Of a stretch of DNA of 64,000 bases, positions 40,173 to 51,585 are shown piece by piece (the stretch's first letter is position 1; each line of letters starts with the position of its first letter). The notes beneath the pieces were generated by a model. That model worked only from the letters and a program-made list of their open reading frames with translations. It ran no database searches and was not told the origin of the DNA. The DNA comes from Cotesia glomerata. Its lineage: Eukaryota; Arthropoda; Insecta; Hymenoptera; Braconidae. A program made the position numbers and the translations under genes. The stretch spans positions 24,648,474 to 24,712,473 of the forward strand of contig NC_058159.1 of NCBI RefSeq assembly GCF_020080835.1, read 5' to 3'.

Positions 40173-40214
40173 ATATATATACTTTGTATAGATATGATCA
40201 ATTTAATGCTCAGT
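40173..40214 (+). promoter_or_regulatory. Candidate core promoter of P450 member 6
   Basis: TATATATA at 40173-40180 and, about 30 bp on, GCTCAGTCATG containing the arthropod initiator TCAGT (40210-40214). It is roughly 105 bp before the ATG. Spacing is slightly long for the first TATA; TTTGTATAG at 40183-40191 is an alternative. Inferred from sequence only. Confidence 0.4.
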
Positions 40215-40318
40215 CATGCTTGTTACTCAGCTTTTTATTAGTACGTCGTATTTCTCGTGCATTAAATAGTAGTTAAAGTGCTGAAATTCGATTAGTAAGT
40301 ACGTAGTAATTTAAAATA

Positions 40319-42797
40319 ATGGATTTCGGCTTACAAGAATTGCTAATAATAACTGTAGGAGTTATTCTTGCATTTTATTATTGGTCAACATCAACGTACA
40401 ATTACTGGAAGCAATTAGGCGTTCGTGGTCCAAAACCAACGCCGCTTGTCGGCAACATGGGTCCGGTTTTCTTCGGCAGAATGTCAATAAACGAATTATT
40501 GATGAAACTATATAAGAAGTGGAAAAGTGAAAGCTTTATTGGAATCTACAATGCAAGATTTCCGGTGCTAATGATTACCGATCCCAATCTAGTGCGTCAT
40601 GTTTTAATAAAAGATTTCCATGTCTTCCCAGGTCGCGGAACAAAAGTAAATGACAACGATCCTCTAGGACAGCACTTGATTAGTCTCGAAGGTCATAAGT
40701 GGAAAGTAATGAGAGCTAAATTAACGCCGATTTTTACCACTGGTAAACTTAAGTACATGGTTGATTTAATGATTGATTGTGCGAATCATTTTGAAAAGTA
40801 TCTAGAAAATAAAATTGGGAGTGGTAAAGTGCTTGAATGTCGCGAGATAGCGGCTAAATTTACTACAGATGTCATTGGATCTACGGCTTTTGGAATTAAT
40901 ATGAATGCGCTTGAAAATGAGGACAGCCCGTTTAGAATAGTAGGACGAAAAATATTTGAGCCGTCTGTTTACAATATGATAAGACGAATGCTTTTTGATT
41001 ATTCACCGAGACTATTAAAGCTTCTCAACATGATAAGTTCACGTAAAAATCACACTAATTTCTTCATCAATTCTATTCGAGAGACTATGGAATTTCGGGT
41101 AAGAGAAAAAATCATTCGTCACGATCTGGTCGATCTGTTGATGGACATAAAGAAAAATCAAAATGACATTGATTTTGGTAAGAAATTAATTTTCAATATT
41201 TTGTAATAACTTATTTATTCATCCGCATCATCAATTATTTCGCGTTGCAGATACCATAAGAGCGTACGTATACCGGCGAAATTTACCGTTCAAAAGGAAT
41301 AAGAAAATATCAAAAAATTTTTTTTCGAGAATCAACGTATTAATAATCTAGAAGTATAATAATAACAATAAAAAAATAGTTTTTTTAAATTTGAATTTTT
41401 TATTAGTTTTATGCTTCTAGATCATAATTATGTCGATTCACGAAAAAAAAATTTTGATAAGCTCTTATGACTTCCGGGGTAGGAATCAGAAAAGCTGTAA
41501 GTGTGTATCAAAAACTTCAAATTTTAATAAAATTGTTTCTTGTCATTATTATAGTACCCCAAGCGACACGTACATTTTTTTGGTAATATTTTGCTGTATT
41601 TAAGTTAACAATTATTAATTTTTGACTTCTTATTCTTTATTAAAAAATTGATGTGAAGTTTTCATTGTTGTCGCTTTTCGTTGCTATGGAGATCACTTTG
41701 GCAACGGTTACCATGGCAACGGTTGAATATTAATGATTAAAATTTGCAAAAATATTGATTAATTAAATTGTCGATATAAACATTTTGACAGAAGCGCGCA
41801 AAGCGCGTTCGATTTTCTAGTTTAATAAAATCTTTCAAAAATATTTTCAAAATTTTTATTTCATGATGATTGAGACTCGATTATAATTAAGTCAATTCAC
41901 AGAAAAATTGAAATTTGTAATAAAATTAAGAATACTTCTTGATCATAATTACGCCAATTTCCAAAAAAAAAGTTTTGGTACGCTCTGACGGTTTCCGGGT
42001 AGCATAGGCCGTATAATAATCTTACGACTTTTTAGCATCTGTAGCGCAATTCAATAAATATTAATTTCAGAGGTAACTGAGGGTCTTCTGACATCTCAAG
42101 CTTTCGTTTTCTTCCTCGCCGGTTTCGAAACTTCGTCAACCACGATTTCTTTTGCTCTATATGAACTTGCGACTTCTCCCAAAGTTCAAGAAAAATTAAG
42201 ATCTGAAATTCGTGAAACACTGAAATTAAACAACGGTCAGTTATCATATGATGTGATCAATGAGATGAAGTATCTTAATATGGTCATACAAGGTTTGAAT
42301 TACTGTTAACAATAATAATTTTTATATGACTTAGTTATATTGGATTACTTATATAATTTTATTTATGTTCATATCTAGAAACTCTGAGGAAGAATCCACC
42401 AGTTTCAGTATTACGAAGAAAATCAGTACAACCATACAAATTACCTGGAACTGATATAACCCTGCCTACTGGTACAGCAATACAAATTCCAGTATACACT
42501 TTACATCACGATGAACAGTATTATTCAAAGCCTGAAGTATTTGATCCCGAAAGATTCAATAAAAATGAAGCAAAAACTTCCCTCTCAGGAATTTATTTGC
42601 CATTTGGAGATGGTCCAAAAAATTGCATTGGGGCGAGATTCGCTAGTTATCAATCGAAACTAGGACTGGTTACAATATTGAAGAACTTTAGAGTGTCGCC
42701 TTCCGAATCTACTACAGTACCATACAAAATTGATAAAACCGCCATAATATTATCTGCCGCTGGAGGCATGAATTTAAAATTTGAGCCATTAATTTAA
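40319..42797 (+). CDS. Cytochrome P450, CYP6-like (array member 6)
   Basis: Exons 40319-41177, 42071-42292, 42379-42797; 499 residues. Anchor helix, hinge RGPKPTPLVGN, helix C HKWKVMRAKLTPIFTTGK, helix I LAGFETSSTTISFALYE, helix K ETLR, FDPERF and haem loop PFGDGPKNCIGARF with Cys443. The two extra residues before Cys come from a local insertion in the segment NEAKTSLSGIYL, where paralogs have EKRHPMVYL. All key residues are present. Intron 1 is 893 bp and carries repeats, including a candidate Helitron end and RFX-like X-box motifs. It is the last recognisable P450 of the array. Confidence 0.95.
41254..41475. repeat. Imperfect inverted repeat in P450 member 6 intron 1
   Basis: Arms 41310-41362 and 41405-41458 pair through AAAAATTTTTTTTCGAGAATC / GATTCACGAAAAAAAAATTT and AATCTAGAAGTATAA / TTATGCTTCTAGATC. 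A further direct copy of the right arm occurs at about 41935-42000 (TCTTGATCATAATTACGCC). Probably a MITE and its relic. Confidence 0.6.
41565..41820 (+). mobile_element. Candidate short Helitron-like element
   Basis: Ends GAAGCGCGCAAAGCGCGTTC (stem-loop, 41791-41810), then GATTTT, then CTAG at 41817-41820 followed by T: the arrangement of a Helitron 3' end. The start is uncertain, since no TC preceded by A is clearly placed. Its left part (ACCCCAAGCGACACG) is related to the small MITE at 34462. Confidence 0.45.
41680..41720. promoter_or_regulatory. RFX-type X-box motifs
   Basis: GTTACCATGGCAAC at 41707-41720 is a perfect palindromic X-box, and GTTGCTATGGAGAT at 41680-41693 is a second half-matching site 27 bp before it. 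X-boxes bind RFX factors, usually at ciliary genes; here they are inside a repeat in a P450 intron. Confidence 0.4.
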
Positions 42798-43141
42798 ACT
42801 TTCGTACATTATGTAATTGTATTTGGCATAAATAATGTTAAATTAATTGAACTATTATTACATACAGCGACTTTTCATCTTTATTTATTCTGACTTAATT
42901 ATTAATTTCTTAAAAATACATTAATAAATAAATACAACAATACAAAATACCATATTATATTATATATTGCATATTGTTATTATTGCATTTTATTTATGAA
43001 TATTGTAATATGTAATGTAACAGACTCAATATTTATTTTTATATATATGGGCGGCCCTTAGAAAACATTTATTCTAAAGCCGTTAAATTTAATAAACAAG
43101 TAAATAAATAAAAATAAATACATGCTACTATTATTAATCAT
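42798..43141. other. 3' region of P450 member 6
   Basis: A/T-rich, with poly(A) candidates near 42827 and 42927. The 8-bp target duplication TTAATCAT of the following hAT element ends it (43134-43141). Confidence 0.5.
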
Positions 43142-44433
43142 CAGGGCCTGGAAGTTGGGGCAAAAAAATTAAAAATAAAAAAAGAGCGAAATTCACACGA
43201 CAATGCCTAGCAATAAAACAATAGCGAGCAAATTCACACGCATAATTTATGTCATAGCCTAGAAATTAAATGTCAAAACAAAATAAGTTTGGCAGCAAAA
43301 ACACGTGTGTTTATATTGAAGAACTCTGAAATTAGCTGTAAAATGAAATATAAATAAATTTATTACTTGGTGCGCTTGCAGACAAAAAGTAAGACAAAAA
43401 ATAATACAAAAAATAAGACAAAAAGTAAGACAAAAAATAAGACATGAAATAAGACAAAAAGTAAGACAAAGAATAAAACAGAAAATAAGACAAAAAATCT
43501 GGAAATCGGTTGACCGCGCAGGCCAACCCTAGAATTTCCCGCTAAGTTTGGATTTCAAGCGCCTTAGAATGAGTTTTTGGTTAATATTTGAGCTTTTAAG
43601 CTTAAAGCACTGTTTTCATATATTGAGCTGTTTGAGCTCAAAATATATTTATTAAACTATAACTTTTGAATGCGTCGTTCGATTTTCATTTTTTAAAAAG
43701 TATTCGACGCAGTTTTTAAAGCACAAAAAGAAAATCTATAGGTTCATATTGATTGGCTGAGGAATCTCAGATATTTTTTAAAAATACCGAAAAATAATTT
43801 TGTGAATTTTTAAACAACTAAAACTTTTGAATGCGTTGTTCTATTTTAATTTTCGAAAATGCATTCGAAGCAGTTTTTCAAGCACAAAAAATGTATGTAT
43901 AACACAAAATATCTATAGTACAAATTTATATTATAATATTTATAGCTTAAAGAGCTCAATATATGAAAAACGGTGCTTTTAAGCTTAAAAGCTCAAATAT
44001 TAACCAAAAACTCATTCTAAGGCGCTTGAAATCCCGGTCTGGGCTGTTTTAAGGAAACTTAGCGGGAAATTCTAGGGTTGGCCTGCGCGGTCAACCGATT
44101 TCCAGATTTTTTGTCTTATTTTCTGTTTTATTCTTTGTCTTACTTGTTGTCTTACTTTTTGTCTTATTTTTTGTATTATTTTTTGTCTTACTTTTTGTCT
44201 TATTTTTTGTATTATTTTTTGTCTTACTTTTTGTCTGCAAGCGCACCAAGTAATAAATTTATTTATATTTCATTTTACAGCTAATTTCAGAGTTCTTCAA
44301 TATAAACACACGTGTTTTTGCTGCCAAACTTATTTTGTTTTGACATTTAATTTCTAGGCTATGACATGAATTATGCGTGTGAATTTCGCTCTTTTTTTAT
44401 TTTTAATTGTTTTGCCCCAACTTCCAGGCCCTG
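43142..44433. mobile_element. hAT-type foldback transposon, non-autonomous
   Basis: 1292 bp. Left tip CAGGGCCTGGAAGTTGGGG and right tip CCCCAACTTCCAGGCCCTG are exact inverses. They are flanked by an 8-bp direct duplication TTAATCAT (43134-43141 and 44434-44441), the hallmark of hAT elements. Almost the whole element is a pair of arms of about 500 bp each (43142-43640 and 43930-44433). Each arm holds a minisatellite of AAGACAAAAAAT-type units (43380-43500; 44100-44240) and a segment GGTTGACCGCGCAGGCCAAC followed by TTTCCCGCTAA that resembles the ends of R1. No transposase. Apparent Leu-Ser-Tyr-Phe frames come from the minisatellite. Confidence 0.9.
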
Positions 44434-44621
44434 TTAATCATTAATCAGTAAAATAACATAACATAATATACTATTCAAAAATTTATATATGATCAACATT
44501 CGCTAAATGAAATTTAAAAAAAATTAATCATTACGCATCTGTATTTTTTTGCTGTCTCTGGTGTTTCCTATTTAGCTGGCCTCTAATCATGTATTGTATA
44601 TTGAGTTTATTAACAAAAACA

Positions 44622-44797
44622 TACACAGAAGAAAAAATGTTCTTGAATCAAGTATATAATTTTGAAGAACTTGATTTAAGGAAATTTTACTTTATTCAAG
44701 AATTTTTTGTCTTGATTCAAGACAATTACCTTCTTCAAAGTTATATGCTTGGTTCAAGAATTGTTCTCTTGAATTAAGTTAATTTTTTTATCAGTGT
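44622..44797. mobile_element. TCAAG-hairpin MITE, copy 4
   Basis: From ACACAGAAGAAAAAATGTTC to AGTTAATTTTTTTATCAGTG, with alternating CTTGAATCAAG and CTTGATTCAAG words. Confidence 0.68.
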
Positions 44798-45302
44798 AAA
44801 AATTATTTATTTAAATGATCATGAAATTTTTTTCAGAAAATGCCAAAATAAAAACCCCGTTAAAAGTTACAGCTATTAATATTGATTTTTAAGGGTCGCG
44901 AATTAAAATTTTCCATTTCCTGTTTAAATTACATGAGAAACATAGACTCGAAATTTTGTAATTTTATATTTTGCAATACAAACGGCTTACCAGTTAGCGC
45001 AATACATATTTTTGTAAGAAATTAAACGCTCTTCAAAAAAAAGTTTTTTATAATTTTCGAATAAATTTACTTTTTAAAAAATGATTCAAAGTCAAAGATG
45101 GACCTATCCTAAAGTCGTAATTTTATTTTCATTTTTAGCAAAATCTTTATCTTTTTATCATTAAAATACATTTAGAGTTGAAGTTTAAGTCGCTCACAAA
45201 CACTTTGAACAACAGTTGGAAAGTAAGAAGTTAACGGATAATCGACCATAGAATATGCATTCTTATATAGATAGATAGATACATGTAATTCCAAGGTATT
45301 AT

Positions 45303-46030
45303 ACACTGATAGAAGGATTTAGTAACAAAATTTTTATTCATTTATTTGGGAGAAACAAATATTTTGTACCTATCAATATTATTTGTTACAGCTTAATAAA
45401 TGATTTCTTTATATTAACAAAGCCTCATTACATTTAAATAAATATTTAATTCCACCAAATAATATTTAGTAACAGGTACTAAATATTTCTTTGGCAAGTA
45501 TTGTCGGTAGATGGCTATGCTTTAATTCCAATGTTTATGTGATACATAACCTATTCACTGACTTAGATTATTTTATTCAGCTTGATTTTGGGAGATTTAT
45601 TAAACCTTTAAAAACACACATACTCCCAATAAATATCTTCTATTTATGCCTTTTCTCAGTGGAGTTTAGTTTACATTTTTTAATTTGTCTATTATTGATG
45701 TGTTAAAAACTTGTTTAATTTTAAATTTTATAAAGGTCTCAAACGAAAAAATATAATTTAATGAGATTCTTTTCTTTATAATACATTATATTTTTACTTA
45801 AAATTATTTATTTTTATTATTTTTATTTATTTTAAGTTAAAAAGTTAGGTTACACGCTAAAATTAGTTAAAAAATTAATTTCTTTGATACCAATAAATCA
45901 TTTGTTAAATACTACTAAATATTTATTTAGTGGAACTAGATGAGCTTTAATAAATGATTTAGTACCTATTACTAAATATTTGGTAATGAAAGGTTTGTTA
46001 CTAAATCATTTAGTATCTGTTACTCGACAA
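45303..46030. mobile_element. Possible 0.7 kb element with TTTAGTAAC-rich inverted ends
   Basis: Left end ACTGATAGAAGGATTTAGTA and right end TTACTAAATCATTTAGTATC are imperfect inverses. ACTAAATATTT and AAATATTTAGT words recur in both halves. Boundaries uncertain. Confidence 0.45.
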
Positions 46031-47007
46031 TAGATACATATGCGGAGTTACCGTGAGTTGGCAGATTTGCAAACAGCATTAATATCGGAACCAATGGCTT
46101 AGACTCATTAAATTTAACTTTGCTATATAATTGATAATTTTCGTTAACATTAGTATTTATTTATTGTTTGTATTGTACTTTTCAATAGTGTGACAAATCT
46201 TCTAAGTGCTATTTAATTACGTTACAGCGATAATAACAGAATTTTTCTTATTAAAATTTTGCAGTCATAATACCTTTTTCTACCTGGAGAAGAAAACAAT
46301 ACCCTCAGTTCTCTACTATCTATACATATAATTACTGACCAGGTAGTCTGAGAAAAAACAATACATTGACATTTAAATATCAATAAAGATTGTCAGTAAA
46401 AAGGGATTAGAGATCATTTTTCGTAGACAAAAATAACAGAAGGAGTTTGTTAATTGCATCCTATTCAATAAATTATTCACATAAATCTATTGCCATTTTT
46501 TAAATAGACTTCATCATTTTTCTTATAAATTTTAAAGGTCTATCTATATCTTATCTGGTAAATTTTTTAGAAAAACAAGTCAAGTCCAACGCACAGAAAA
46601 TTTAATTAAAAAAAAAAATACAGTGTATAAATTAAAAAAAAAATTTTTAATACATCTACTCAGAAATTCTAAACAACAATGAAATGTAAATTATTTATTT
46701 TTATAATAAAATTTCTAACTCAGGAAAACTGAATGATATTAATAAACAATTATTAAATAGAAATAAAAAAATTAAATTTTGGAAGGAATTATAAAATAAG
46801 CTTCTCAATGTAATGTTTGTATTAGTCAGATTTTTATTATTATTTTCTTTAATATATTTGAATAAATAAAACTATTTTTGCTAAAAATTAATTATTTTAT
46901 TTACAAATTTATGTCAATTATTTAAAAACATACAAATTTTAAAATATTTACAATATCAAAAAATTCCCATTCATTCCTTATTACTTATTACGTATGACAT
47001 TTCAATT

Positions 47008-47512
47008 TTAATTAAAAATACACTCTGCAGCCAAATTAATGCCAAGCATCGAACTTAACATTTCAGCTTCTCTTTCGATCTTTAGCGCCATATCATTAAT
47101 TACATCAATGAACAGCCTGCCTTCGATCAGCCGATTGAATTTCTGTCTCAATTCTTTGATGATCTCTGGTGGTTGTCCAATAGACTTGAAAAGTAAGTCA
47201 ATTGCAGAATTTGTCGAGTTAACTAATTCTCCCGACAACGCGTTTGCTGCGATTCTCCGCAGAATATCAACATCGGGCTCTGCTTCTAATTTGATGAGCA
47301 TCTCTTCAAGGATTGGAAACCTTGATCCAAATTGTTGCTGAAACATAAATGAAACATAAAAATTAATAATTCTTCAAATAAAAGATTGATTGAAAATCCT
47401 GTCGATTACTTACCATCAACGAAGTTTTGATTTCAGACGTGAAGATCCAGAATGTTTCGGGATCTGTCATGACCTCAACTTCTCCAACAGAATTTTCAAT
47501 TGAGTCACACAT
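47008..47512 (-). CDS. Unrecognised 142-residue protein, paralog 1
   Basis: Two exons on the minus strand, 47512-47414 (33 codons) and 47337-47008 (109 codons plus stop), joined in phase 0 with good GTAAGT and TTTCAG sites. I do not recognise the family. The N-terminus MCDSIENSVGEVEVMTDPET has no signal peptide or membrane segment. The rest is predicted to be mainly helical and charged (FPILEEMLIKLEAEPDVDIL, then LRQKFNRLIEGRLFIDVIND), ending AAECIFN. About 79% identical to the paralog at 50955, with exon structure, TATA box and CCAAT motifs also conserved. The differences are spread evenly and neither copy is broken, so both are probably functional. Expected location is cytosol or nucleus; function unknown. 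Confidence 0.8.
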
Positions 47513-47622
47513 TTTCTTAGCAAAATAGTTTTAATTTCAGATACAAATTTCTGTTTAAGCTTTAAATGTCTTGATTGCTCAAGATTTGCTTTGAATATGA
47601 TTGAAAATTACTATTGCACCCC

Positions 47623-47630
47623 TATTTATA
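47623..47630 (-). promoter_or_regulatory. TATA box of paralog 1
   Basis: Minus strand GGTATAAATAGGGGTGCAAT; TATAAATA is consensus, 111 bp before the ATG. Further upstream (47730-47830) lie inverted CCAAT motifs (GATTGGCCAAAAATTACCAA). All are kept in the second copy. Confidence 0.75.
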
Positions 47631-48752
47631 CCTGAAAATACGGAAAGAAGCGAAGCCTAATTGCTAATGAGTTACTCTAAAATATTCTTTTGGCAAATCA
47701 TGGAGCTTAGATACCTGATACTAGAATTTTATTGGTCAAAACTGCCATAAAAATTGAAAGGAAAGGGAAATTAGTAAAATAGTAAGGGAAAGTTATTTGT
47801 GATTGGTAATTTTTGGCCAATCAAAATTTTTAGTTCTTGAAAATTATTCATACTGGATTTCGTTGAAAAAAAATCAAGATGGACGACATTGGACATTATG
47901 CATCGCCCCAAAATGAAATTTCAGGTCCTGTGAAAGAAACGTTGAACGCGAGAATATTTTTTTTAGGTAGATTCATAGATTTTTTCAGAAATCTAGTCAT
48001 AGTAGCTGATTTAATATCGCAATTTAAAGAAAATTTTGCTATAATGCCTTATTTTGTTAAATTATTTCGAAAAATAGCATTGGCTCAAAAGTTTATATGA
48101 TATAACGCGCCATGTAGCAAAAGCTTGCGCTCACAGTTCTTAATCGATCTTTATAACATTTCAGGCTTTTTTTACAAATCATGTTCGAAAATGAAAAAAA
48201 TCGGGTGTTATGTTGATGAGTCATCGATGTTTAAAAATTTTTTTGATTTAAAAACTTTTCAATTTTTTATAAATAATTTTTTAGCCGTAAAAGATTATTC
48301 ATATCTATTTGATTTACTTTAAATTTTACACAATTATCTTTAATTAAAGATATTATTTGTCTACTTTCGATCATTTCTTCGATTTAAATTTAACTTTTAT
48401 TATAGAAATTTCTCCGCTGTGAAAGATAGTTCAAATCTGTTAATTTTTTCCGTTTTTTCAATTTTTAATGCAAATACATGAGTTAATTGGCGAAACAAAT
48501 TAATCACTGAAAATTAATATGTAATTAAAATCAATTTCGATGTTCCAGACAACCTGTAAAATATCAAAATTCGCAATAAAAAAATAATTCAAAAATATTA
48601 TTCAAAAGTTATAGTGTAAAGTGTTCCACACTGAGAAAAAAAAATACTTTTGCTCATATACCAATTTCTTGGCTCAAGAAACTAGCTGACGATAAAATAT
48701 TCTATTATTATTAATTATTAATATCTGAAGAGATGAACATCAATATTTATCT

Positions 48753-49122
48753 TCGTTCGTGAGTTATCGTTGTCGAAAGAAAACCGAAAAAAGTGTTTTT
48801 TCGGAATTACTTCGAAATTTTTGATTCGATCGATTAAAACTTACAAGTTCGTAATGAGGCTTCAAAAACTGCGTTGAATGCCGTCAACCGCGTGAAAATT
48901 GGTTCATTTATTCAAAAGTTATTGCGGTTTGAAAATTCAAAAAGTTGTGAATTATTAAACTGCTATGAGAGTTTTGAGCTCGAAGAGCTCAAAATGACAC
49001 AAAAATCATATTTTGAGCTTGAAGAGCTCAAAAATGTAATGTGTAATTTTGAGCGCTTAAGTACAAAATGAGCGGGAAGTTGCACGGATGGCCTTTAGGG
49101 TCAACCGTCGTCCTAATTTTTT
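48753..49122 (+). repeat. R1 fragment, copy E
   Basis: Only the 370 bp nearer the GGTTGACCC end, with two GAGCTC hairpins (48975-48990, 49015-49030) and end AGGGTCAACCGTCGTCCTAA. It occupies the same position in unit 1 as full-length R1-G in unit 2, so it is the same insertion with its other half deleted. Confidence 0.8.
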
Positions 49123-49859
49123 CTAAAAAATTTATAAAATTTTACGTAAAAAAACACAATTGTTTACATACTACCAAAGATAAAATTCAAATAATTTTAT
49201 ATCAAAAAAATGTTTTTCTCATAATTTACATTGTTTTTTTTTTATCGTATAACTACAATCATGAGTTAAATTAAATTATTTATTATAAAATGATTAAAAT
49301 CAAATATTGTATCAACCTTCACCTAATATAGATTTTCGGAATTTTTAATTATAATATAATCATAATGAATGCTAATTGATAATTTTCGTTCACATCAGTA
49401 TTTATTGTTTGTATTGTACCATTCTATAATAGCACAAATCTTCTAAGAACTACTTAATTACGTTGCAGTGATAATAACAGAATTTGTCTCATTAGAATTT
49501 TACAGTAATAATAATACCTTTTTTTACCTGCAGAAGAAAACAATACTCTCAGTTCTCTATTATACATGGTTACTGACCAGATAGTCTAAACAAGAACAAT
49601 ACATAGACATTCAAATACCGATAAACATTTTCGTTAAAAAGGGATTAGAGATAATTTTTCGTAGACAAAAATAATAGAAGGAGTTTGTTAATTGCATTCT
49701 ATTCAATAAAATATTATTCACATAAATGTGCTGCCATTTTTAGTATCGTATGTAACATTTGTCTTATAAACTTTAAAGGTCTATATTTTTATTTTATGAA
49801 TTTCTTAGATAAATAAGTCAGATCCAATGCATGGAAAATTTAATTAAAATAAAACACTT

Positions 49860-50569
49860 GAATTTCAATCAAAAGAAAGTAAATTTAAAAAAAATCTATT
49901 TAAATAATAATCAATTTTTGCATGTTTGTCTGAGTATCACTCGAAATTGGTTCGACTGATCTGGTTAATTTTTTTATTTTGTTTAGAGAAGATTTGTATG
50001 TAAAAAAATTTTTAAAAAAGTCCGCTAGAAAGTTAAAAATTTCAATGATAATATAGAATGGTAATTTTCATTAAAAAAAAAAAAATTTTTTAAAGACTAT
50101 CGCTCACAATGACGAAGCTTCAGAACATTGTAAGGAAGCGTTTTAAGAAAATTTTTAAATAGTCAGAAAATTTTTTAGATTATCTTAAGATGAGCGTACA
50201 GCGACAGAGCCCCAGAACATTAAAACGGAGCGCTTCCAAACAGTCTTAAAACTGATGAATAATAATTTTTCAACAATTTCAAAATTAATTTAAAAAGAGC
50301 GCACTTAAGGGCGATAGCCACTTCGAAATTTCAAAAAAATTATTTTTTTTTATTAAATCAAAGTTCATGCATTAAAAAATATGTGTATATAGAGTTTTAT
50401 ATGAAAGTTCCGAATATTTTTCGAGCTATAGTAATTTTGGTAACAGCATGTCAAAAGATCATTGCACGCGCGGCACTCTGATGAAAACTCGATTTTCGAA
50501 AAACGGGGTAAAACCAATAACTTCCCAATTTTTGAAAATTTTCAATTTTCTTAGCGGGAAGTTAAAAAT
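49860..50569. other. Unit-2-specific insertion
   Basis: Absent from unit 1, whose sequence goes straight from AAAATTTAATTAAAA (about 46595) to the ATACATCTACTCA text (about 46652). It contains GC-richer text (50100-50240) and ends with about 90 bp of R1 (copy F, from about 50480, ending CTTAGCGGGAAGTTAAAAAT). Confidence 0.6.
50480..50569 (-). repeat. R1 fragment, copy F
   Basis: Terminal 90 bp only: ATGAAAACTCGATTTTCGAA through TTAGCGGGAAGTTAAAAAT. Confidence 0.85.
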
Positions 50570-50954
50570 ACTTTGTATAAATAAAAAAGAAAAAAATGTT
50601 TGATACATCTACTCATTAATTCTAAACAACAATAAAATATAATTTATTTATTTATTTTTAGAATAAAATTTCTAAGTCAGAAAAACCGAATGATATCAAT
50701 AAACGATTATTAAATATAAATATATAAAATGAATTGTGGAATGAGATAAAATAAGATTTCTAATGTCATTTGCATTATTAAGGTTTTTATTATTTTCTTA
50801 AATATATTCGAATAAATACAACTATTTTTTTTTTCAAAAAGTCATTATTTTATTTACAATTTTATGTCTAAAATTTAAAAACATACAAATTTTTAAATAT
50901 TTACAATATTAAAAAATTCCCATTCATTCATTATTACATTAACATAAAAAAATA

Positions 50955-51470
50955 TCAATGAAAAATACACTCTTCGGCCGAATTAGTGCCAGGCTTCGAA
51001 CTTAACATTTCAACCTCTGTTTCAGTTTTTAGAGCCACATCGTTAATTAAATCAATGAACAGCCTGCCCTTGATCAACCGATTGAATTTCTGCCTTAATT
51101 TCTTTGTTATCTCTGGTGGTTGTCCAATAGATTGGAACAGTAAATTGATTCCAGAATTTGCAGAGTTGACTAATTCCGGCGACAAGGCGTTTTTTGCGAT
51201 TCTTCGTAGAATTTCTACGTCGGGCTCTGTTTCCAACTTGCTCAGCATCTCTTCAAGAATTGGAAACTTCGATCCAAAGTTTAGCTGAAACATAAATTAA
51301 TAAATAAATAAAACATGAAAATTAATAATTCTTCTTAAATTGAAGATTGATTAAAAATCCTGATCACTTACCATTAGCGAAGTTTTGATTTCAGCTGTAA
51401 AGATCCAGAAAGTCTCCGGATCTGTCATCACCTCAACTTCTCCAACGGACATCTTAATTGAGTCACGCAT
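50955..51470 (-). CDS. Unrecognised 142-residue protein, paralog 2
   Basis: Minus-strand exons 51470-51372 and 51284-50955; same lengths, phase and splice sites as the copy at 47008. N-terminus MRDSIKMSVGEVEVMTDPET, then FWIFTAEIKTSLM, FGSKFPILEEML, RLIKGRLFIDLIND, ending SAEECIFH. Thirty of 142 positions differ from paralog 1, 26 of them in exon 2. The core stretches GEVEVMTDPETFWIFT, SIGQPPEI and LRQKFNRLI are almost unchanged, which suggests they carry the function. No signal peptide, membrane segment or known motif seen. Family not recognised. Confidence 0.8.
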
Positions 51471-51577
51471 TTTGTTAACGAAATAGTTTTAATTTCAAAG
51501 GTGAATTTCTGTTAAAGCAAGTATCTTAATAGCTCAAAATTTGCTATGAATCTGATTTAAAACTGATATTGCACCCT

Positions 51578-51585
51578 TATTTATA
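51578..51585 (-). promoter_or_regulatory. TATA box of paralog 2
   Basis: Minus strand GGTATAAATAAGGGTGCAAT, 108 bp before the ATG and aligned with the TATA box of paralog 1. The inverted CCAAT block is also present at about 51755-51783. Confidence 0.75.

Larger units (their letters stand above)
44434..46130. other. Repeat-rich intergenic DNA
   Basis: Contains a TCAAG-hairpin MITE (44622-44797) and a 0.7 kb inverted-end element (45303-46030). Otherwise A/T-rich with no recognised gene. Confidence 0.5.
46131..49370. repeat. Segmental duplication, unit 1
   Basis: Starts AATTGATAATTTTCGTTAAC. Contains a 142-residue gene on the minus strand, its upstream region, and R1 fragment E. It matches unit 2 along most of its length; for example GGGATTAGAGAT followed by CGTAGACAAAAATAA appears in all three units. 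Confidence 0.85.

Noticed and set aside
43332..44284. Mirror-image frames rich in Leu-Ser-Tyr-Phe on both strands
   Set aside because: They come from the AAGACAAAAAAT minisatellite in the two arms of the hAT foldback.
47879..48100. 73-codon frame upstream of the 142-residue gene (MDDIGHYASPQNEI...)
   Set aside because: In the duplicate unit (about 51825) the same start is present but the frame is broken by a 2-base change, so there is no sign of selection on it.
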